From positions 31,293,431 through 31,357,430 of the forward strand of contig CM053326.1 of the NCBI GenBank assembly GCA_028583605.1: a DNA stretch of 64,000 nucleotides, read 5' to 3'. Of the stretch, positions 10,643 through 22,994 are shown piece by piece. The notes beneath the pieces are model-generated. The model saw only the letters and a program-made list of their open reading frames with translations. It had not been told where the DNA came from and did no database searches. How positions within the stretch are numbered: position 1 is the stretch's first letter; each line of letters starts with the position of its first letter. The position numbers and the translations under genes were made by a program. Source of the DNA: Dastarcus helophoroides. Its lineage: Eukaryota > Arthropoda > Insecta > Coleoptera > Bothrideridae.

Positions 10643-13359
10643 AAAAAAATATAAAGAGTTATTTTTTTAATTTCAACGCAAATTTAAAAATTTAACTTTT
10701 TTTGGAACCCTTTTTCTTTCTTTTGACTTGTAGAATCCTGTTTAAAAATTACGGTATTCGGTAAGTCAAAATAAAGAACAAAGATTAGCTGTGCTAAATC
10801 AGCTACAATCAGTGTTGTTTATCTACTTTTTTTTTTAAAGTTCACTTTAAAATTGGAAGCTTATGTTTTTCAGGAAGTATTTTACGTAATTAGTTTTCAC
10901 TATTGTCTAGTATATTTTTTTTCTGCTTATCTATACTTTTTTCTCTTCACTTTCGATTTAAATCCTGAATATTCATTCTTTTTTCCAAATGTCGAAAAAG
11001 TGTGATTTTAGATTTTTTTGAAATTGGTACCGATTTCTTCCTACTAGCTTACACCTTAAATATTTGCCTTTATTTTATTTAATCTAAATGAAGATTGGAA
11101 ATTACAACTTTTTTTTCAAATGCTGCCCCTTTCGAAATTTTAATTTTTATCCAAATACCCATTTTTCTAGATATTTAAAAACATTTTAGGTACTCAAGTT
11201 TATAAATTTTGTCTGACAAATTTTTGATACGTTTGAAACTGTCTTTTTTCTTATAATTTCAGTGTAACTTCCAAATGTTAAAGCTTTTTTTCAAAATTCC
11301 GACTAGAGTTCTAATATTCTTATTTTCTCTTCAAAATATCGCTTTAAACTTTGGGTTTAAAATTCTCTTAATAATCCTGACCTTTTTTCTTCAGCAGATA
11401 TTTCGGAATTAATCTGGACTATTTTATTTTTTCAAAATTATTGAGTTTTTTTTTAAATTTCCATTTCCTTCCAAAATTCTGAATTTACATTTTCAATGTC
11501 TACTTTTTTCCAAAGTTTCGAATTTGGATTAAAATATGTTTAATAATTCTGACATTGGAAATTTCATTTTTAATCTCGAAATATCGATTTTTTTTTAACA
11601 TTTTGGAAAAAGCTTTTAAACGTAACCGTTTTAACTAAATCTGCTTGCTAGAAATGTCCACCTTTTTTTGCTTCAAAGTCCTTTTCTGATTTTTTCTTAT
11701 CGCAAAATGTTGACTTTTTTAATTCCGAGTTTAAATTCTCAATTTTTATTGTCTAGTTTTTATTTATTTTTTTCACAAAAGTTAGAATTTAAGTTCAAAA
11801 TTTCCATAATTTTCTAATAATCAACTTTAGTCCGAAAATCTCCCGTTTTCCTAGAATCTCGAGAAAGTTTTTAAATTTCGTGCTAATTTTAAAAATTTCT
11901 TTGATGAAAGTGAAATTATGAAGAAAGGTTAAATGTGAATACTTTGAAATAAAAAATACATTTTTCAAAATATTCGAAATTTAAAAAATAACCTGAGAAT
12001 GTTGAGAGTTAAAAAAAAAGTTACAACCTAAACCGAAATTTTGAAAAAAGTCGAAATTTTCAATATTAAGTCGAAAGGTAGAAGATGTGAAAAATTTGAA
12101 AAGAAAAACTCGACCCTGAAATTTTCAGTCACAATTTTCAAAAAATCGAAATGTTTAGGTCAAAATTTTCAAATAAATTGGAAATGTTTAAAAAAAAAGC
12201 CGAATTAAAAAAGTCGAAATTTTAAAAAATCAAATTTTCAAAGTAAAAGCCGGTTATCTTGGAAAAAGCAAAAATTTTGGAAAACTCGAAAATTTAAAAT
12301 ATATGAAGTAATTTTCAAAAAGGTGAATATTATCAAATATTGTCAAAATCTGTAAACCGGTGAAGATTTTGAAACATGTCCCATTTAAAAAAACTTCGAA
12401 AATTAAAAAAGTCAAAATTTCCAAAAGAGTAATTTTTTAAAAAAGAATTGTTTAAAACAAGTTAATAATCTTTAGTAATAAGTAAACCTTATAATTATTA
12501 AAAAGGGTCGAAATATTGAAATTGATCAAAATATTCAAACAATGCGCCAGTTTAAAAATGGCTGGATTTTAAACAGTGCAATCTTAAAAAAAAGTTTTCA
12601 AAAAAATGGGAAATTAAAAAAAGTCGAAATGTTCGAAAAAAGTGGATTTTTTAAAAAAAGTAAAACTTTGTAAAAAGTGGAAATTGGAAAAACGTCGACT
12701 TTTTTGAAAATTTTAACTTTTCGCGAAATTTCGAGCTTAAAATTCTGATTTTAGTTAAAAATTTCAAAGTTTTTTAAATAAGGTGTAATTTAGAAAAGGT
12801 CGAAATATTTTAAGTAAGCAAAAGTTCCAAAAAATCGCATTTTTCAAAAGGTCGAAACTTTTAAAGAAAATTAAAATTTTGGGAATTAAAAAAAATAGAA
12901 TTTTCCAAGAAATCAAAACTTAAAAAGATTTAATGTGACGAATGTTTTTTTATAATGTTGACGTAAATTTCTAAGTAAGTTTTTTTTAAAATTCCTGTTA
13001 TTTTCTCAATTTTTTACTTATTTCCCCTTAAATTTGGTTTTTGGACTTTTAAGTGTTGATTTTTCCTAGTAATTTCAACTTTTTTCTTCAACATTTTGGT
13101 TTTAGTTCTGACTGCTGTCTTTCCTTGAAATTATTAGTTTTTTCGATTTTGCGTTTATATTTTTTCTGGAATTCCTAGATTTCTCCCAAAATTTTGAGTT
13201 TACCTTTCTAGTGTTTATCTTTTTTTTCTAAAATTTCTAATTTAAATTCAAATTTTGACTTTTTGAAGGATTTTGAATTTTTTCTAAATTTTAACTTCGA
13301 TTTCGATATTATGTAGATATTATTTTTACAAATTTTGAAATAAGATTTTAAATTACGAA
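10643..13359. repeat. TCGAAATTT-type degenerate array
   Basis: About 2.7 kb of runs of four to eight T or A separated by CGAAATTT-like words at irregular 15-40-bp spacing. The + strand is T-rich to about 11870, A-rich from about 11880 to 12950, then T-rich again. No open frame of note and no fixed repeat unit. Confidence 0.75.
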
Positions 13360-13555
13360 AATTGAAATACAAATCCTGTCCCCTGAAACAAAGAAAGATT
13401 AAAAAACACAATAAAGGTTGCTCGAACGCGTTTCGATAGCCAAGCTATCATCTTTAGAGATATCTTACTCATCTCTCTGAAGATGATAGCTTGGCTATGG
13501 ACAAGACTTGTTTTTCAATTTTTGAAGATAACCAAGGGCAAGTCCGTTCCACCAG
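13360..13555. mobile_element. foldback element, family A
   Basis: The left arm is ATTGAAATACAAATCCTGTC, CCCTGAAACAAAGAAAG, then GAACGCGTTTCGATAGCCAA. The right arm starts CTCTCTGAAGATGATAGCTT and finishes AAGTCCGTTCCACCAG. The minus strand at about 13464-13430 carries CTAAAGA...GAAAC with a 5-bp stem II. The right-arm core is broken: GGACAAGAC follows the stem where GAAAC is expected. Confidence 0.78.
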
Positions 13556-14282
13556 AATTAAATTACGAGTTTATTTTTTAAATATTGTTTATTTGTTGAC
13601 AATTTTCCTTGAAATTTCCATGTGCATTTGTTAAGTTTTTTTGAAATTATGACTCTAATCCCGAAATGTCCACTTTTACCCAAAATTTCCAGTTTATATT
13701 TTCAGTTTTCATCTTGGTTTCTTAAAATTACGAATTACTGCTCGACATTTTGACTTTTTATATAAAATTAGACTTCTGTTGTAACGTCAAGTTTAGTTTC
13801 AAGATCCACATTTATTTCACGGATTTCGAAAAAAAAATATTAATCTCGAATATTTTTAAAAATGTTGGTAATCCAAAAATTTTGACTCTTTTCCAAGAAA
13901 GTTGACTTCAAAATAATAAAAACGGAACCAAATTGGGGAAAAAAGTTACAATTTCTAGAAAAAGCTCAAAATACATAAAACAGTTTCAAATTTAATTCTT
14001 CTTGTTTTTGATTATTTTTGTTCGAAATTTCAAGAAAAGGTCGAAACCTTTACTTCTGTTTCTCTTCTTTATAGAATTCGAGTTTATGCTTTTAATTGTT
14101 ACCTTCCCTTTGATTAAAATTTCCAAATGTCAAGCTCAAGGAAATTGACTTTAAAATAATAAAAACCAAATCGAGTTGGAAAAAAAGTTTCAATTTCTAG
14201 AAAAAGCTTAAAATACGTAAAACAATTTTAAATTTAAATCTCTTTTTAATTATTTTTGTTCGAAATTTCAAGTCTAAAGAAG
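13556..14282. repeat. TCGAAATTT-type degenerate array
   Basis: Continuation of the array. Two diverged direct copies of a ~150-bp stretch (AAATTGACTT, AAAATAATAAAAACC, GAAAAAGCTCAAAATA) lie near 13900 and 14150, with a third near 14800 beyond the next foldback. This shows that the array has grown by segmental duplication. Confidence 0.65.
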
Positions 14283-14641
14283 GTTTCACCCCTTTACCAC
14301 ATCGGCAATTAAATAAATAATTACATGATACGTATTTCGCCAGCAGAACTGGCATTTTCAAGCGTACTAATCTAAAAAGATTAGCAAAAGATGCATCGAC
14401 GTTTTTTTTCTAATTTTCTAATTTCAATATTTTAATATTGCCAAACTGGGCCGAAGAAATGTTAAATAAATTAGAAAAAAACATATTTCCGGTCAATAAG
14501 GGTCTACCATGAAGAATAGATGCATCGATGTCATTGCTAAACTTTTTAGATTAGTACGCTTGAAAATGCCAGTTCTGCTGGCGAAATATGTATCGCGTAA
14601 TTATTTATTTAATTGCCGATGTGGTAAAGGGGCGCACCTTC
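14283..14641. mobile_element. foldback element, family E, ~359 bp
   Basis: Long inverted arms: CCTTTACCACATCGGCAATT at the left and AATTGCCGATGTGGTAAAGG at the right, extending through CGCCAGCAGAACTGGCATTT. The right arm reads CTTGAAAATGCCAGTTCTGC, TGGCGAAATACG/ATG: a 5-bp stem (GCCAG/CTGGC) before GAAA, in the same layout as the hammerhead-like families but with a damaged first box. The loop holds TTTCCGGTCAATAAGGGTCT, which also occurs near 60160. Confidence 0.75.
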
Positions 14642-15430
14642 TTTGGACTTAATCAGAAGCCTCAGTGTTTAGTTCAGTACTTTAGCGACATTTCAAGAAA
14701 AAGTAGAAATCTTTTGCTTCTGCTTCTCTTCTTTCTAGAATTCGAGCTTACGCTTTTAATTGTTACTTTTCATTTGATTAAAATTTCCAAATATCAAATC
14801 AAGGAAATTGACTTTAAAATAATAAAAACCGAATCGAGTTGAGAAAAAAGTTACAATTTCCAGAAAAAGCTCAAAATATCTAAAACATTTTCAAATTTGA
14901 TTCTGTTTGTTTTTGATTATTTTTGTTCAAAATTATAAGAAGAAGTCGAAACCTTTTGCTTCTGTTTCTCTTCTTTATAGAATTCAAGTTTACGCTTTCA
15001 ATATTTAGATTTCCTTTAATGCAAATTTCCAAATGTCAACTCAAGATATTCTAATTTCGAAATTTCCATAAATATTTTTGAGCTTACTTTTTAAATTCAA
15101 CATTTTTGTCAACAGATTCAATTTTTGCCTTTTTTTGTTTCTCTAACATTTTTACTCTAACTCAACATGTAAAGTTTTCCAGACTTTTTATTTATTTAAA
15201 TTTGATTCTTACCCCAAAATTTCGAGAATATTCATTACTTTCAAGTTTTATAACATTTCGATTTTAACTCTGAGATGTCTTCCAAAATTCCAAGCTTTAG
15301 GTTTTAATTTAACATCTTTTTTTTCTAAAATTTCAACTTTAAACTGGAAAAGATTTGGAATCCTTTTGCAAATTAGAACCCCAATTTCCTTCTTATTTCG
15401 ATTTATAAAAAATATTGTCATTGACAGTTA
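14642..15430. repeat. TCGAAATTT-type degenerate array, T-rich
   Basis: Same character as the arrays to the left. The duplicated AAATTGACTTTAAAATAATA stretch is near 14805. No gene. Confidence 0.65.
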
Positions 15431-15700
15431 AATTACCTGTACCTAATATATGATATAAATCCTAAGAAATGATGAGACGCTTCGTCTGAAACTGAATAGG
15501 TGGTGCATTCAATCAAAACCGATCATTTTGAATACTCACCGATGCTTTTGGTGGTCAAAATTTCGATGAAAAAGGAAAGTTCCTCAGTAATATTTTCTTT
15601 TTCCACTCCAATTTTGCCTTCTTGTGGAACATTTTTCTATTTGGGTGTAATTAATCCATCTTATTAATTATTTGGAGGTCAAAATTTCAATAAAAATTGT
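15430..15700 (+). repeat. isolated unit of the ~215-bp repeat
   Basis: Contains GAAAGTTCCTCAGTAATATT, the TTTTTCCACTCCAATTTTG continuation, and GTGGTCAAAATTTCGATGAA, matching units at 2904-3775. Confidence 0.65.
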
Positions 15701-16480
15701 TACCTGAGCTTTTTCTATTTCTGTTAGGCTTATGAATTTCGATCTTTGTCTTGGAGGGTCATTTTTGCTCGTCCCTTTTTCGACTTTTGTTCAAAATTTC
15801 GGGGGTTGCGAATTCAACTTTTATTTTATTTTCCTAATATTTTGAATTTCATTGCTAAATGTCATATTTTTTCCACAATTACCAAAATAGTTATACATTT
15901 TTTTAAAATTTAAATGTTAATCTCGAAATGTCTACTTTTCAATGTAAATATTTTTATTTGATCGCAAAAATTTGGGAAACATTTGTTACTATTTTTTTCC
16001 AAATTCAAGTTTTTTGTAAAGGAAGCCAGAAGGAATTGATGACGATTTCTTCAGAAAGCTAGAGAGGGTAAGTTACTCACATTTCTGCAACATGGGTTTA
16101 GTAATTTTTCGAATAAACCCATCCAATGCTCTTAAGATATTGACTGATCTTCGACGTTATATTTTTATTTGTAAGCTTATGCAACTGTTGAAGAATTCTA
16201 ATAAGAACGAAACGTTCATATATAATTTCTACAACTTTTTTCTTATCTCTGCTTTTGTACATTTTTTGTCTATTTAAATTCTCCAATGGTATTCAAGTTT
16301 CATAGGTCTTTTTTTAGGTTCTCCCATATTGGTCTGTCATAGAAAAACGTCTGAATTCTTTATTGAATATCAAATTTCGGTCTTTTAGCAAAGAAATTTT
16401 GAAATATTTTAACAATGTAATATTTTCCAAAAAATTTAATTCGACACAGAAAATGTTAACGAAGTGAAAAATTGTAAACA
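15701..16480. repeat. T-rich array, fading into ordinary intron
   Basis: CGAAATTT-type words become sparse after about 16020. The 61-62-codon open frames on both strands at 16092-16286 overlap each other and look like chance. Confidence 0.5.
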
Positions 16481-18684
16481 TATTGTGGATTGCTTTGAGA
16501 AATGTTAAAACAATAAAGTAGAATACTTTTTCTTGATAAATTACATTCAGAAATGGAAATATGCAAGTTATTCACGCAAACCCAGTGACTTTATTTATTT
16601 AATTCAGTCGTTAATTATGTATATACTAATTTCTCAGGAATCATTACTTAGTTTTTTTTTTGGTGTTTCTATATGCTGTTTAATAGTTACTTCTCTCGTT
16701 TAGCTTAGGTGGAAATCCCACATAATTTTGTCTTTCTCTGTTTATCGAAGTAAAACAAACTGTGGCCGTATTATTGGTTATTACGAGAATAAAATAAACA
16801 CTTTCTTAGGCCTTTTTACGAGACCGAAACTCATTTAGAGTGAGGCAATTACACTTGATGATTCTGTGATTCACAAGTTTTTATTGGTTACTCCTATAAT
16901 TAAACGTATCATATTAGATCGGTCTTCTCGTTCGCACTTTTACAAGCCGTATATTTGATCTTTTATTGTATCCCATAAAACGTGATAAGTATAATTAGAT
17001 TATTTTGCGAGTTTATTGGTTTATTGGACGGAGAATTTCGCTAATGAGCTGGTTTATTAACGGCCCTTTTTGGCGGACAGTTTTAAAGATCAGCTCTTTG
17101 AGTATTGTGCTCGAAGTCGTTTAGCATCTTTGCTTTGCTCGAAACAATTTAAATTTATAAGAAAATTGTTTAGTTAAACCTCGATTTGGTTGCCTTAGCT
17201 TTTGTTAAAATCAAGAAAAATTAAAAAATCTTTCTTGGTGTTAGGGTATTAGATTTGTATATTAATTCTTATTATTGATTAACAAGAGTAGCATCTAGTC
17301 TTGTTAGGGGTTCAATCCACATTGATCAGCGTAGCCGTAATGATTAGCTTTTTTGCTTTTTTGGTTGCTAATTGTCCACTTTTGATTTTACAGAATTCAT
17401 CATGGTTTCCTACCAACAAAATTAAAATACATTAAGCATAGCTTGTTTGAGCTGCAATGGAAAACAACTTATACTATTCGTTTACTATATTTCTGATGTG
17501 GATTAGCAAACTGGTCGACTGTATGCATTGTGAAGTTGCATATGAAAAGTAAACAAGTGATATGCAGGCGAAGTATGATATCATGTTTCAATTGAAGGGG
17601 CTGCCGTAATGCATGGGTGGCCGTACAGACAGACGGTCCATCAGGTACCTGCCGCTCAGATCCATTTTATTAAAAACCACTTTTAATAATCATCTTGCTC
17701 TATTAAGCACAAACGCTATCAAATGCAACTATCAAAGACACATAAAACTCGACATCATTTACAAATGCAGAATTACGAACACAGTCATCCGAGCAAATTT
17801 CATATATTTCTCATATTTTACAACCCTTTACGATACAATAAATAATCGGGATATAATAATAACGACGCTATAGACCAGCGGTTGTAAAACGGAACCAATT
17901 CCGAATAATAATTAAACGGTCTGTCGTTAAAACAAACGTTCGAGATAATCTATAACCCTTAATAAATAAAAACTCGAAATTAAATAGGTGTCTAAAGCGG
18001 AGAGAACAAAAAAACGAAATAAAAGAGAATCATTCCAACACTTTGACAGCCACGATTCCCTGCTATCTTGATTTCTTCGCCTGCCCTTGAAACGCTGAAG
18101 CGGCCACGCCGCATTTATAAACAATTAAAATAACTTAATACAAATTGTTTTCAACTCCACGGCCGCCAACAATTTATTCAGTTCTAATGACCGACTGTAC
18201 AGGCAAACGGAGCATCTATCAATTTTGACGTCTAGCGTCTGAAAAACTCGCATCTTTACAGCAACTGGACAGAGGCTTTGAAAAAATGATTTAACTGCAT
18301 CCATTCTTCATCACTTGTGCCATTTTTTCGTTCACTTGTTTTTGGAGTTTACATCAAATAGAAGTTGCTTGAATATGAATCTCTCGATCCCGAAATTCAT
18401 ATCTGTACCCCAGAAGGAATCATGTTTAGTCATAAAAGTCATTCTTATGATAAAGTTAAAGTTATTAAACTAATTTAGGTCTGAGGTAAACCTGGACTTG
18501 ACATTTTTCAAAAAGGCCTAAATTGGCTGTTTATTTATATACCTTGATGGTGAAGATAGTAAATTAAAGATAGTATTTTTCTAATAGATCTTGGGAAAAA
18601 TTAGGAAATTTTGGGAAAAATCGGACTTAACAGAGTTTGCTTCTAAGGTACAGATATTTAATTAAACCAAAAAAAATTAAATAT
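16480..18684. other. non-repetitive intron, possible regulatory sequence
   Basis: No exon or transposon recognised. From about 17850 to 18260 the sequence is more GC-balanced than its surroundings (it includes GCGGCCACGCCGCATTTATA and CTCCACGGCCGCCAAC). Large dac introns in insects are known to house enhancers, so this is a plausible but unproven candidate. Confidence 0.45.
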
Positions 18685-18988
18685 TGTTACGTGTTTGGGT
18701 TCGATTATAAATATGCCGAGAAATTAAACACTTTATTTAGATCAACAAACAGAACGTAATACAGCAATTGAATGAATACTCCATTTTGAATGAATAACAA
18801 TGTGCCCATATTTATATAAGACATATTTATATAAAACCCGGAAATTTCCATCTCAGGAAAACCTTTAGTATGTTCTAGATTAGACGCCTAAATACCTGCA
18901 CGCGTGTCACTTTGTGATAACAACTGTCTGGTACATTCCATAAGGGGGTCCACATACTTAGCGATTTTAGTCACATCAATGCATTACA
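18685..18988 (+). mobile_element. solo LTR, gypsy-type, 304 bp
   Basis: Begins TGTTACGTGTTTGGG and ends GCATTACA, with TG...CA ends, and is flanked on both sides by ATAT (18681-18684 and 18989-18992), a 4-bp target-site duplication. Internal TATATAA-like boxes lie around 18810-18835. The internal region of the retrotransposon is gone, consistent with LTR-LTR recombination. Confidence 0.75.
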
Positions 18989-19076
18989 ATATTTCCCGAT
19001 CAGCTTTTCAAGTATTTTCTCGAAATTAATATTCACATTTGATATTTCTTAAACTTCCAGATTAAAAAAAAATCAG

Positions 19077-20060
19077 AAGAGTTTCGCCTCTAGTATGGTG
19101 GACATACTGAGTTACCGTGCTGTTCTGTCTAAACTAAACATCTTCACCCTACCCCTCGTTCTTCACAAAATTCAGTAATTTCTTCTAAAGTTTTGCTTCC
19201 TTATGTTCACGGAGTAACAGATCAAATCGGAAAATTATTGAGAAAACACAAAATTAAACCCATATTTTCATCATCCTCAAAGATCCAACAGCTCCTCCCA
19301 TCTCCCAAAGATAAAATTTCATCCTTTTGTTCTAATGGTGTGTACAGGGTTCCTTGTTCGTGTGGTTCAGTGTACATAGGAGAAACGGGGTGATCATTTA
19401 AGACGCGAATATCCGAGCACCAAAGATGTCTTAGATCTGGTTTATTTTCGCAGTCAGCCATTGCGGAACATCAATATGAGACCAGACATAATATTCTCTT
19501 TAATAATATTTCAATTATATCCAATATTCCCAATTACTATAATAGGAAGATACCCGAGGCCATTGAAATCCAAAAATTTCCCAAAACATCAACAGAGACG
19601 ACGGTTACATGCTTTCCTCCATCTGGAAACCAACCATTGGAAATCTTCGGGAGTGATCGCGCAGAACGAATGGTATTATAAAGTTTCCCTTTCCCTCTTT
19701 CCTCTCAGAAGAGTTTCGCCACCGGTATGGTGGACATACTGAGTTACTGTGCTCTTCTGTCTAAAGCTTTCTTATCCTTTGTATCGATTTTCAATTCAGA
19801 AGACTTTCGCCTCTGGTATGGTGGACATGCTGAGTTACCGTGCTCTGATGTTTTGAAATTGGCCTTTTTTTCATTTTTGTACATTTCTTTGTATTTTATT
19901 TTTCATTTATTGTTTCTTTATTCCTAAAGAAGCCCCCTACGATGGTGGGCGAAACGTCGAACAATTTTAGTCGTTTTTTGACACGGTCCAATCCCCTGGA
20001 AGCAGTATATCCTGTACTGACTCTGGCCGTGGAACCCTTCGTTATCATATTCCAGATTAA
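19077..20060 (+). mobile_element. Penelope-like element 3' part (GIY-YIG endonuclease)
   Basis: An open frame at 19193-19393 reads LPYVHGVTDQIGKLLRKHKI, then SNGVYRVPCSCGSVYIGETG. The GVYRV..C.C...YIGETG box (about 19337-19393) is the GIY-YIG nuclease signature that follows the reverse transcriptase in Penelope-like elements. After a frame break at 19391 the nuclease continues as RCLRSGLFSQSAIAEHQYET, then NRKIPEAIEIQKFP. Three copies of a ~60-bp motif (CAGAAGAGTTTCGCC...) lie at 19077, 19708 and 19798. The element ends in CTACGATGGTGGGCGAAACG then TC at 19938-19958, a hammerhead-like terminus missing the G of CTGA. No RT domain is left, so this is a 5'-truncated, dead copy. Confidence 0.8.
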
Positions 20061-21391
20061 AAGCTGACCTTTTTAAGAAAATACTCTAAACTTAAAATTT
20101 CTACAAAGTTATAATTTCGAGATATAAAACGAGAGTTTCGAAAAAAGAAAATAGTAAACTTCAGGGAAAGACACTTTTGAGTTTAAAATCAAAAAGATAG
20201 AAGAAAACAGACAACTGAAATTTATAAACTTCGAATTTTGAGAATTAGATTCGAAATTTTGATAAAAAAACTCGCTAAAATATCTTATTATACATTTACG
20301 TCAGCAGAAAAAATCGAAACTTTATGCACTTATGTTAAAATCTCAATATTTTGAAATTAAGAGGAAAGGCATTACAGTGCAGTTACTTTAGCTGAAATTC
20401 TTCCCGGAAACACCGCAGTGCATTCAATCATTTTAGAAAAAATCGAAACTAAACACTTTATGGAAACCTACTTACCATAATGGGAGCAGTTAGGAAAAAA
20501 AAACATATTAGCAACTCCTAAAATTATTGGGACATTGCTTTTGCAATGATTTTTGAATTTTGATTTTTATCAAAATTTTGAACAAAAACACACAACTTAC
20601 AAGAAAAAATTTGAGCTAAATCTCTAAAATTGTTAGAAAAAAAAAGGTTAAATCAGAAATTTTGATAAAAGAGGCAAAACCTAGAGTAAAAATTTTAAAT
20701 TACCAAAATTATTTACTCAAATTTTCGAGTTAAGAAGCAAAACGGTAAAAAAGGCTTCAACTCAGAAAAATATAAACACTTACAAAAAAATTAATTTATA
20801 AAACTCTTTTAAAAGTTACAATTTTAAATATTGAAAAAATATGGAAAAGTTGGTCAAGCACAAAAATTTAAGTATCACGAAAAAATCAGAAAGTGTTTAC
20901 CTTGAGAATTAAAAAAATTAATAGTTTTGCCAAAAAAATTAAATTTTCCTAGCATTTCTAAAATACAGTAAAATATTTCTTAAAAAAGAAAACATTTCGA
21001 GCTTAAAGGCGGCATTTCAGGAAAATTATGAGTTGCAAAAAGTTCGGAATTTTGAGAATAATTGAAGCTGCGACAAAACGGGGACGAATTTTCAGTACAT
21101 TTTGTAGTTGAAATTTAAAAAAAAAAAAGTAAAATTTGAAAGACTGGAATCTTTAAAAAACGAGGTTTTAGTTTAACTCGACAATTTACAAAAATGACAA
21201 AGAATTGAAAGTGCAAATTCAAAATTTTGCAAACATATTTTTCGAAAAAGAAACATTGAAGTCGAGGTTTTATCACAAAGAGGTCAAAAATATAATTTAG
21301 AGTTGGAATTTTGATAAAAATAAAATGTTGAAATAAAGTGGTGTTTTTAGTAAATCTTTGTATCAACACTAGAGAAAAAAGTGGACAACTA
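20061..21391. repeat. A-rich TCGAAATTT-type array
   Basis: Purine-rich on the + strand throughout. The part at 20390-20500 (CCGCAGTGCATTCAATCATT, AAACACTTTATGGAAACC) resembles 31160-31290, so the segment is shared with the area next to the second pogo-like MITE. No gene. Confidence 0.65.
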
Positions 21392-22018
21392 CAGTCAAAC
21401 CTCCCTATAGCGAATTCCAAGATCCTTCAAAGATTTCGCTATAGAGAGGTTTTCATTATAGGGAGGTAGAATTAAAAATGCACAAGTCACATGTAAAATT
21501 TCATATTACACATTTATTTAAAAATGTATAAACAAACATATGTGGATAAATTAAATTTAATTAAAAAAATCTGTTATTTCTGTTTGAAGAGAGAATTTAG
21601 AAAATGTTTGCTGTTAAAAAAATACTTCGCACTTATTTGACGCATTGAAAACAAGTTCAAGTGTGTTCTCAAACTGTAAACTCCCTTTATACTAGCAGTT
21701 AAACAGTGTAATTAGCATGGGGTATCTCAAAAATTGAGTATATACTTATTTTGAACGAGATGCAATTAAAAACAAATCAAATTTTGGAATGTCATTAGCC
21801 TGAGGTATTAGGAACTTTCTCTGAACGGAAGGCCATTATTAAAACTAATTAAACCTTGAAAAATCTTGTTTCAAAAATTCGTTGTAAGGAGGTATCCTGT
21901 TCCTTAAATGGAGGTAATATTACGTATAAATTTGCTTAAAATGCCACGTTCCCTGGAAAAATGTTCGTTATATAGAGGAATTCGGTATATGGAAGTTCGC
22001 TATAGGGAGGTTTGACTG
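21392..22018. mobile_element. pogo/Tigger-like MITE, copy 1 (627 bp)
   Basis: Terminal inverted repeats CAGTCAAACCTCCCTATAGC and GCTATAGGGAGGTTTGACTG are flanked by TA on both sides. That is the target preference of the Tc1/mariner-pogo group, and CAGTCAAACCTC is a common pogo-type end. Subterminal inverted copies (TTTCGCTATAGAGAGGTTTT, TCGTTATATAGAGGAATT) are present. There is no transposase. Confidence 0.82.
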
Positions 22019-22994
22019 TACTTAGAAAAAAAAATGATGAGCTTCTGAAAAAGATTAAGTTTTGAACTGAAGTCGAAAACTGAAGGGAAAAGTAAAAGAT
22101 GAAAATTTTATTTTAATTTAATCCATTTTCAGAGATATATCGTATTTTCGACAGATATGTCCTTTAAATCTAAATAAAACGCAATTATTATACTTAATTT
22201 TTGTAGCGACCTATACAGCGAGGATTTCCCATAAAGGTCGGTTGTTAAGGAAAAGGATAACTGTCGAATGGTAGCGGCGGTACTCCGAATCGTTTGAATG
22301 GAACCCTAGGATCCCGCAGAACACAGTTTGAAGAACAGTGCTCTACATTATAGTAAACATTTTCTCAAAATTGGTTTGACGGTTTCTGGAATTAACTCGA
22401 ACAAACCGACAGACACACGAAATTTTTAAAAACAGCTGCATCGCGGTATTTGTAAAATGCGAAAACAACTTATAAAAATACAGTTATTTTGAAATCACAG
22501 ACAATTTGATTAATATAGACTTTGAATTTCTGTATCTCTAAATTTTTTTAAATTCCAAGGTCACAAACTTAAATTTTGAATTACAAAAAAATTCCATTTT
22601 TCTCGGGATTAGGTTTACTTATCCAGGTCATATTCTAAGACACAGACCAAGAGGTTGAAACATCTATCAGGTTTGGAGTTTAGGAATTAAAGACCGTTTT
22701 TAATTTTGTTAGATTTCTTCAGTTTGGCATGCGGTAGTGACATTTTTAAAACAAGATCTAATAAGATCGTAACCAGTTTTTGGGTCCTAAGCTCTGAATC
22801 TGATAAATGTTCAAATTTATTGGTCGGTGCATTAAAATAAAGTCTTTGGGTTTGCCCAAAGTGACCGTTTCCGCTAAACGTCAGTATCTCAACTCTGGTA
22901 GTTCAGTTACTTGCACCGAATATATTTAGAGGGTTACATTATTGCAGTCTAAGCTAGGTCCTAACACGTCAACCGCAAATTATTTTGTAGTAAT
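22019..22994. other. mixed A-rich array and plain intron
   Basis: Arrays at 22020-22200 and 22440-22620. The pieces 22200-22360 and 22620-22990 are more complex but contain no recognisable gene or transposon. Confidence 0.45.
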
